Below, in pieces: positions 6,485 through 10,422 of a stretch of DNA of 10,422 bases (position 1 is its first letter; each line of letters begins with the position of its first letter). The stretch is from Parapedobacter sp964613725 (GTDB taxonomy: Bacteria > Bacteroidota > Bacteroidia > Sphingobacteriales > Sphingobacteriaceae): the NCBI GenBank assembly GCA_964613725.1, contig CAZTJY010000128.1, positions 1 to 10,422 on the forward strand, written 5' to 3'. Under the pieces are notes generated by a model. It searched no databases. It saw nothing but the letters and a program-made list of their open reading frames with translations, and had not been told where the DNA came from. Both the position numbers and the translations under genes were made by a program.

Positions 6485-7540
6485 TTAATCCCTATCGCGA
6501 GATAAACGCCTAGATACCAATGTATTTGACAACAACACTTCCTGTTCACGTCGACGGGACACAATGTGCATTGCCGCAAAAAGTGCCTCGCGAAACGACG
6601 TTTCCGAGGCGACATTCTTACCAGCAATGTCGTACCCGGTACCATGGTCGGGCGACGTGCGAACTACCGGAAGGCCGGCGGTGAAATTGACGCCACTACG
6701 TGCCGCGATATGTTTGAAGGGAATCAGTCCCTGGTCGTGGTACATCGCCAACACTGCATCGAATTTCGTATAGGTCTCTGACGCAAAAAATCCATCGGCA
6801 GGGTAAGGACCAAAACAAAAAACGCCCTTTGCTTTCGCCTCAGCAATGGCCGGTGCGATAATCGCCTCATCTTCCGTGCCGATCAGCCCGTTGTCGCCGG
6901 CATGCGGGTTCAGTCCCAACACTGCGATCTTCGGCTTTCTTATCCAGAAATCGCGTTTCAGACTGGCATCCATCAACTCCAGTTTGGATACGATCGCTTC
7001 CACAGAAATATTCGGCGCAACATCCTTCACCGGAATATGGCCCGTAACGACCCCAACGCGCAACTCTTCGCTGATCATAAACATGAGCGCATCGCTACTT
7101 TCGGTTCTTGCTTGTAGGTACTCCGTATGACCAGGGAAATCAAATCCCTCCTGCTGTATATTATGTTTATTGATTGGGGCGGTGACCAGTGCATCGATTT
7201 CGCCCTTCAATAGGTCATCCACGGCCCGCTCCAGCGACAGAAACGCATACTTGCCCCCAGTCTCATTCTCTTCTCCGAGCGCGATTTTCACATCGTCTTG
7301 CCAGCAATTGATCATATTGGCCCGCTTCGGGTGGGCTTGCGGAGCTTCATTAATCACATTGAAACTAAAATCATTAATGCCTAGCGCTTTACGGTGGAAC
7401 GACGCTACTTTGGTACTCCCGTAAACGATCGGGGTGAAATATTCCAGCACACGGTTGTCTATCAACGTCTTAATAATCACTTCAAGCCCGATACCATTTA
7501 CGTCGCCTATCGATATCCCTATTCTCAGTTTTTCACTCAT
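6485..7540 (-). CDS. pdxA: 4-hydroxythreonine-4-phosphate dehydrogenase
   Basis: PdxA oxidises 4-phosphohydroxy-L-threonine with NAD in the DXP-dependent route to pyridoxal 5'-phosphate. The product is 351 aa, longer than the roughly 330 of E. coli but usual in Bacteroidota. It opens with RIGISIGDVNGIGLEVI. Divalent-metal histidines are H168 (TGHIPVKDV), H213 (LNPHAGDNG) and H268 (MYHDQGLIPFKHI), with substrate-site H138 (FPGHTEYL). SPDHGTGYDIAGK (297-309) is also diagnostic. Start: an upstream TTG at 7546 is in frame, but the ATG at 7540 (MSEKLRIGISIGD) is the better choice. A promoter fits directly upstream. It heads the minus-strand series pdxA-cca-ORF3-miaA and is divergent from rsmA. Confidence 0.96.
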   Translation of the reverse strand: MSEKLRIGISIGDVNGIGLEVIIKTLIDNRVLEYFTPIVYGSTKVASFHRKALGINDFSFNVINEAPQAHPKRANMINCWQDDVKIALGEENETGGKYAFLSLERAVDDLLKGEIDALVTAPINKHNIQQEGFDFPGHTEYLQARTESSDALMFMISEELRVGVVTGHIPVKDVAPNISVEAIVSKLELMDASLKRDFWIRKPKIAVLGLNPHAGDNGLIGTEDEAIIAPAIAEAKAKGVFCFGPYPADGFFASETYTKFDAVLAMYHDQGLIPFKHIAARSGVNFTAGLPVVRTSPDHGTGYDIAGKNVASETSFREALFAAMHIVSRRREQEVLLSNTLVSRRLSRDRD

Positions 7541-7562
7541 ATTCAATGTGTTCTTTGGCTCC

Positions 7563-7593
7563 CAAACTTAGATAAAGTTGCTTTTATATGCAA
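7563..7593 (-). promoter_or_regulatory. Bacteroidota-type promoter of pdxA
   Basis: On the reverse strand TTG (7593-7591) is followed after exactly 20 bases by TAAGTTTG (7570-7563), matching the TTG-N19-21-TAnnTTTG consensus. The inferred start of transcription lies only about 15 bases before the ATG at 7540, giving a very short leader. Confidence 0.62.
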
Positions 7594-7768
7594 TTATATT
7601 CGCACACGCGGAAAAAAAAGCACCTTTATTCGCCTAGACATCTGCTTTTCCTGGCACCCATGAAGGCGTAGGCCGTTAGCGATTTATTCGGCTGTCGCGA
7701 AAAAGCGATTTCTAATAATGGGAAATTAGGAATTTTAGGCTGCAATCCGTAAAGTTACAAAAAAAGGT

Positions 7769-7776
7769 TACTTTTG
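7769..7776 (+). promoter_or_regulatory. -7 box of the rsmA operon
   Basis: TACTTTTG matches TAnnTTTG, and the extended GGTTACTTTTGC form is a familiar version in Sphingobacteria. It sits 19 bases before the rsmA ATG, implying a leader of about 12 bases. There is no clear -33 TTG at the right spacing. Confidence 0.5.
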
Positions 7777-7795
7777 CCGGGCTTATAGCAATACC

Positions 7796-8575
7796 ATGAG
7801 TAGCGTCCGCGCAAAGAAACACCTGGGACAGCATTTCCTTACGGACAAGCATACCGCTGCCAAGATTGTGGCCGCCCTGCGTCCGCAGTTGGGCTATGGC
7901 ACTGTATTGGAAGTCGGCCCAGGCATGGGTATCCTATCCGACCTGCTGCTGCAAGCAACAGAACATCAAACCCTACTCATCGATGTGGATAACGAATCGG
8001 TGCAGTTTCTACGCAATCGATACCCCGAACTTGGCAACAAGCTCATCCATGGCGATTTCCTTGCACTCGATTTCGACGCGCACCTGGCCGGCAACCTGGC
8101 CATCATCGGCAATTTCCCTTACAACATCTCTTCGCAGATCCTGTTCAAAGTACTGGAAGAACGCCATCGCGTGGTTGAGGTTGTGGGCATGTTCCAAAAA
8201 GAGGTGGCCGAGCGCTGCGCCGCCTCGCCGGGGGGCAAAGAATACGGCATCCTCAGCGTATTGGTACAAGCCTATTACGAAGTCGAGTACCTCTTCACTG
8301 TCAAGGCCGGTGCATTTTCGCCCCCCCCTAAGGTACTGTCGGGCGTCATCCGCCTAACCCGTAAACCCAGCGAAGCGCTTGGATGTGACGAAAGACTGTT
8401 CTGGCGCGTGGTCAAAGCCGGATTCAACCAGCGTCGCAAGACCCTTCGCAATGCGCTGTCGGGCGTTATTCCGAAAGATAAAATGGGCGAAAACCCCTAT
8501 TACGACCTGCGGGCCGAACGGCTCTCCGTGGCCGATTTCATTTTATTAACCAACGACATTGCTCAACGAATATGA
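7796..8575 (+). CDS. rsmA: 16S rRNA (A1518/A1519-N6)-dimethyltransferase
   Basis: RsmA (KsgA) dimethylates two adjacent adenosines in helix 45 at the 3' end of 16S rRNA during 30S maturation, using S-adenosylmethionine. The product is 259 aa, standard length. It begins with KKHLGQHFLTD (7-17), followed by SAM motif I LEVGPGMGILS (38-48), acidic D63/D65, HGDFLALDF (85-93), catalytic NFPYN (106-110, the NLPY-type motif IV), FSPPPKV (174-180) and the C-terminal AGFNQRRKTLRNAL (208-221). It is divergent from pdxA, keeping the pdxA/rsmA neighbourhood that in E. coli is a single-direction operon. Its TGA overlaps the next ATG in an ATGA, so it is translationally coupled to the dehydrogenase. Loss of RsmA gives kasugamycin resistance in other bacteria. 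Confidence 0.97.
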   Translation: MSSVRAKKHLGQHFLTDKHTAAKIVAALRPQLGYGTVLEVGPGMGILSDLLLQATEHQTLLIDVDNESVQFLRNRYPELGNKLIHGDFLALDFDAHLAGNLAIIGNFPYNISSQILFKVLEERHRVVEVVGMFQKEVAERCAASPGGKEYGILSVLVQAYYEVEYLFTVKAGAFSPPPKVLSGVIRLTRKPSEALGCDERLFWRVVKAGFNQRRKTLRNALSGVIPKDKMGENPYYDLRAERLSVADFILLTNDIAQRI

Positions 8576-9525
8576 CTAAAATCCCCACCCGACTGCTTAT
8601 CGTAGACGACATCCATCCTATTTTTGCCGAGAAACTGACGGCAAGCCGCATTGCCTTTGATTACATGCCCGCCATCGGAAAAGATGAGGCGTTGCGGATG
8701 ATCCACCTATATACCGGACTGGTTATCCGGTCAAAGTTCAAGGTCGACGCGGCATTCCTAGATGCGGCCACGGCGCTGACTTTCATCGCGCGGGGTGGTG
8801 CCGGCATGGACAACATCGATGAGGCCTACGCACAGCAAAAAGGCATTACCCTCCTCAATGCCCCCGAAGGCAACCGCAACGCAGTGGGCGAGCACATGGT
8901 GGGCATGCTTCTTGGGTTGATGAATAACCTCTACCGCAGCAACTCCGAAATCAAGGATGGACTATGGCGGCGAGAGGAGAATCGCGGGCTGGAGCTGGCG
9001 GGGCGCACAGTGGCCCTCATCGGCTACGGTAATAACGGGGGAGCCATGGCCCGAAAGCTGGCGGGCTTTGACGTGAAGGTGATCGCATATGATAAATTCA
9101 AGACCGGGTTCAGCGATCGGTACGCTACGGAAGCCACCATGGACGAAGTAACGGACCAAGCCGACGTGCTCAGCTTGCACATTCCCCTCACCGCCGCATC
9201 GCGCGGCATGGTCGATGCCGCGTACCTCGCACGCTTCCGCAAGCCCATTTTCTTCCTGAACGGTGCCCGCGGTGAAATCGTCGACATTCCCGCCGTTTTA
9301 AACGCCCTCGATGAAGGACAGGTGTTGGGTGCCGCCTTCGATGTGCTGCCCGTCGAGAAATTCCCGGCGCTAGCCGACCAGCCGTGGTATAAGCCCCTCA
9401 TGGCGCACGAGCGGGTGGCCTGCAGCCCCCATGTGGCGGGATGGAGTGTAGAGAGCTACTTCAAAATCGCTGATGTGCTGGTCGAAAAGGTGATCGATCA
9501 CCTGAGGGAAACCGCCACGGCATGA
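8572..9525 (+). CDS. NAD-dependent D-2-hydroxyacid dehydrogenase (SerA/PdxB-like)
   Basis: This 317-aa member of the D-isomer 2-hydroxyacid dehydrogenase family has the catalytic triad at R233 (NGARGEIVD), E262 (DVLPVEKF) and H287 (SPHVAGW), with the usual 29-residue Arg-Glu spacing. The Rossmann glycine motif is GYGNNG (151-156), followed by Asp174 in AYDKF, which favours NAD over NADP. The substrate domain contains IARGGAGMDNID (72-83) and APEGNRNAVGEHM (97-109). There is no C-terminal ACT domain, so this is the short form. D-3-phosphoglycerate is a plausible substrate; erythronate-4-phosphate (the PdxB reaction) and other 2-hydroxyacids are alternatives. The ATGA overlap with rsmA shows a shared transcript. 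Its stop is 3 bases from the stop of the convergent UbiA-like gene. Confidence 0.92.
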   Translation: MTKIPTRLLIVDDIHPIFAEKLTASRIAFDYMPAIGKDEALRMIHLYTGLVIRSKFKVDAAFLDAATALTFIARGGAGMDNIDEAYAQQKGITLLNAPEGNRNAVGEHMVGMLLGLMNNLYRSNSEIKDGLWRREENRGLELAGRTVALIGYGNNGGAMARKLAGFDVKVIAYDKFKTGFSDRYATEATMDEVTDQADVLSLHIPLTAASRGMVDAAYLARFRKPIFFLNGARGEIVDIPAVLNALDEGQVLGAAFDVLPVEKFPALADQPWYKPLMAHERVACSPHVAGWSVESYFKIADVLVEKVIDHLRETATA

Positions 9526-9528
9526 GGG

Positions 9529-10398
9529 CTATACCACCAACCACACGGAGAGAAATTGCAGCATCAGCGTCCCGTCCAGGAAAAGGAAATAATAATATTC
9601 GTCTTTTTTGAGGGGCGGAACCAAAATCAAGGTCAGGCACACGGCCGAGGCGAGTATCAGCGCCACGCGGATATCCATTGGATAATCGCTGAGCCACACC
9701 CAACCCATCTGCACCACCAGCAAGGCCATGGAAAGCACCAGCGCTTTCCGTTCGCCAAACAGCACGGGGATGGTTTTCAGTCCGTAATACCGATCCTGGT
9801 AAATGTCCCGGATATCGAATGGAATGGTAATGGCTACCACAAAGAGGAATACCCATACCATCAATTCCCATACATGAGGCCACGCGATGGCGACGTCATC
9901 ATGGTACGCTTCAGCCACAGGGAGCAGCACGCAGCTCATTACCCACACCAATCCAATGTAAAACAGCTTCAATCCGGTAATCTGTCGTAGACCGGCTCGA
10001 CGCTGCTCGCCAGCTACCCGTACAATGGGCAGGTTATAGGCCACGCCCATTACGCCCATCGCGCCCAGCAGGATGAATGAAGGGGTGTGGAGTTGTAAGC
10101 CGAGCACGAAGGCGACCATCAACGCCACGCCTGTCCATACCCACAGCGACCGCTCATGCCTAAACACCCACCGCACACGCCGAAAAGGGGACTTTTCGGG
10201 GTGCTGCGGTCTTGCCAAAATCATACTGAAGTTATACAACGCCAATGTAGCACACCCTAAGATAGCCAGCACGACGTAATCCATCGGCAGCGACAACAAA
10301 ATGTACGTCATCCCGCCCTGCGCCACGGCACAGCAGGCGATAAAGACATTGCTGAACAGCAAGGTATCCAAGAACCGTCGATCGTCATTCGGTAGCAC
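9529..10398 (-). CDS. UbiA-like integral membrane protein (frame open to right edge)
   Basis: From a GTG at 10398 this is 289 aa and very hydrophobic, with about eight to nine membrane segments (roughly 13-36, 41-64, 86-104, 106-127, 144-161, 178-196, 218-236, 244-262, 268-289). The second UbiA aspartate motif is clear: DIRDIYQD (195-202) followed by GLKTIPVLFGERKA (206-219). VAYNLPIVRV (119-128) also fits the family. UbiA enzymes transfer prenyl groups to aromatic or glycerol acceptors in the membrane. The first motif (NDxxD) is not present: the equivalent position reads LYNFSMILARP (54-64), so catalysis of the standard type is doubtful. The frame has no stop between 10398 and 10422, and there is no ATG before residue 30, so the true start is either the GTG or off-window. 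Confidence 0.82.
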   Translation of the reverse strand: MLPNDDRRFLDTLLFSNVFIACCAVAQGGMTYILLSLPMDYVVLAILGCATLALYNFSMILARPQHPEKSPFRRVRWVFRHERSLWVWTGVALMVAFVLGLQLHTPSFILLGAMGVMGVAYNLPIVRVAGEQRRAGLRQITGLKLFYIGLVWVMSCVLLPVAEAYHDDVAIAWPHVWELMVWVFLFVVAITIPFDIRDIYQDRYYGLKTIPVLFGERKALVLSMALLVVQMGWVWLSDYPMDIRVALILASAVCLTLILVPPLKKDEYYYFLFLDGTLMLQFLSVWLVV

Positions 10399-10422
10399 AG
10401 GGGGAAAATTCGCTTTTTTATA

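Larger units (their letters stand above)
7541..7795. other. Divergent promoter region between pdxA and rsmA
   Basis: About 255 bases with opposing promoters at its two edges. The centre (about 7600-7740) has no convincing gene. It contains a short TCGC-gaaaaa-GCGA hairpin near 7695 and AGCGATTT repeated twice nearby, with no evident meaning. Confidence 0.6.

Overview
The window looks like chromosomal DNA of a Bacteroidota bacterium, most likely from the Sphingobacteriaceae side (for example the Pedobacter/Parapedobacter group, an inference). Three things point there: TAnnTTTG -7 boxes with no clear Shine-Dalgarno sequences, protein variants typical of the phylum, and a divergent pdxA/rsmA pair. 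GC content is moderate. Most of the window is ordinary housekeeping sequence, and I see no phage, transposon, CRISPR array, tRNA or rRNA.

Layout. Positions 1-1682 are all on the minus strand. They hold a pirin-family gene cut by the left edge, a decayed Crp/Fnr-type regulator remnant, a small helix-hairpin-helix/alpha-CTD-like gene with an apparent C-terminal frameshift, and an SRPBCC (AHSA1-like) gene that overlaps it. A 280-base intergenic region follows, then a plus-strand YegP/DUF1508 gene ending in a strong intrinsic terminator. Next is plus-strand ilvE (branched-chain aminotransferase), whose end overlaps the end of convergent miaA. On the minus strand, 7540 down to 3432 reads as one probable operon: pdxA, then a CCA-adding-type tRNA nucleotidyltransferase, then a pRiA4b ORF-3-like protein, then miaA. 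A well-formed Bacteroidota promoter lies before pdxA. Divergent to it, rsmA overlaps a D-2-hydroxyacid dehydrogenase gene by 4 bases. That gene meets, tail to tail with a 3-base gap, a UbiA-like membrane protein gene whose reading frame is open to the right edge.

How the genes fit together. The central block is concerned with RNA maturation: CCA 3'-end addition, i6A37 on tRNA (MiaA) and dimethylation of the 16S rRNA 3' end (RsmA). It is interleaved with vitamin B6 synthesis (PdxA). IlvE is a PLP user. The SerA/PdxB-like dehydrogenase beside rsmA could serve serine or PLP synthesis, but the sequence does not decide this.

The least ordinary part is 744-1231. A Crp/Fnr gene survives there only as two recognisable blocks separated by a deletion and stop codons. 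Immediately before it in transcription order, the HhH gene carries what looks like a one-base insertion. The inserted base converts an imperfect inverted repeat into a perfect one, the signature of quasipalindrome-templated mutation. I found no evidence for a novel multi-gene system.
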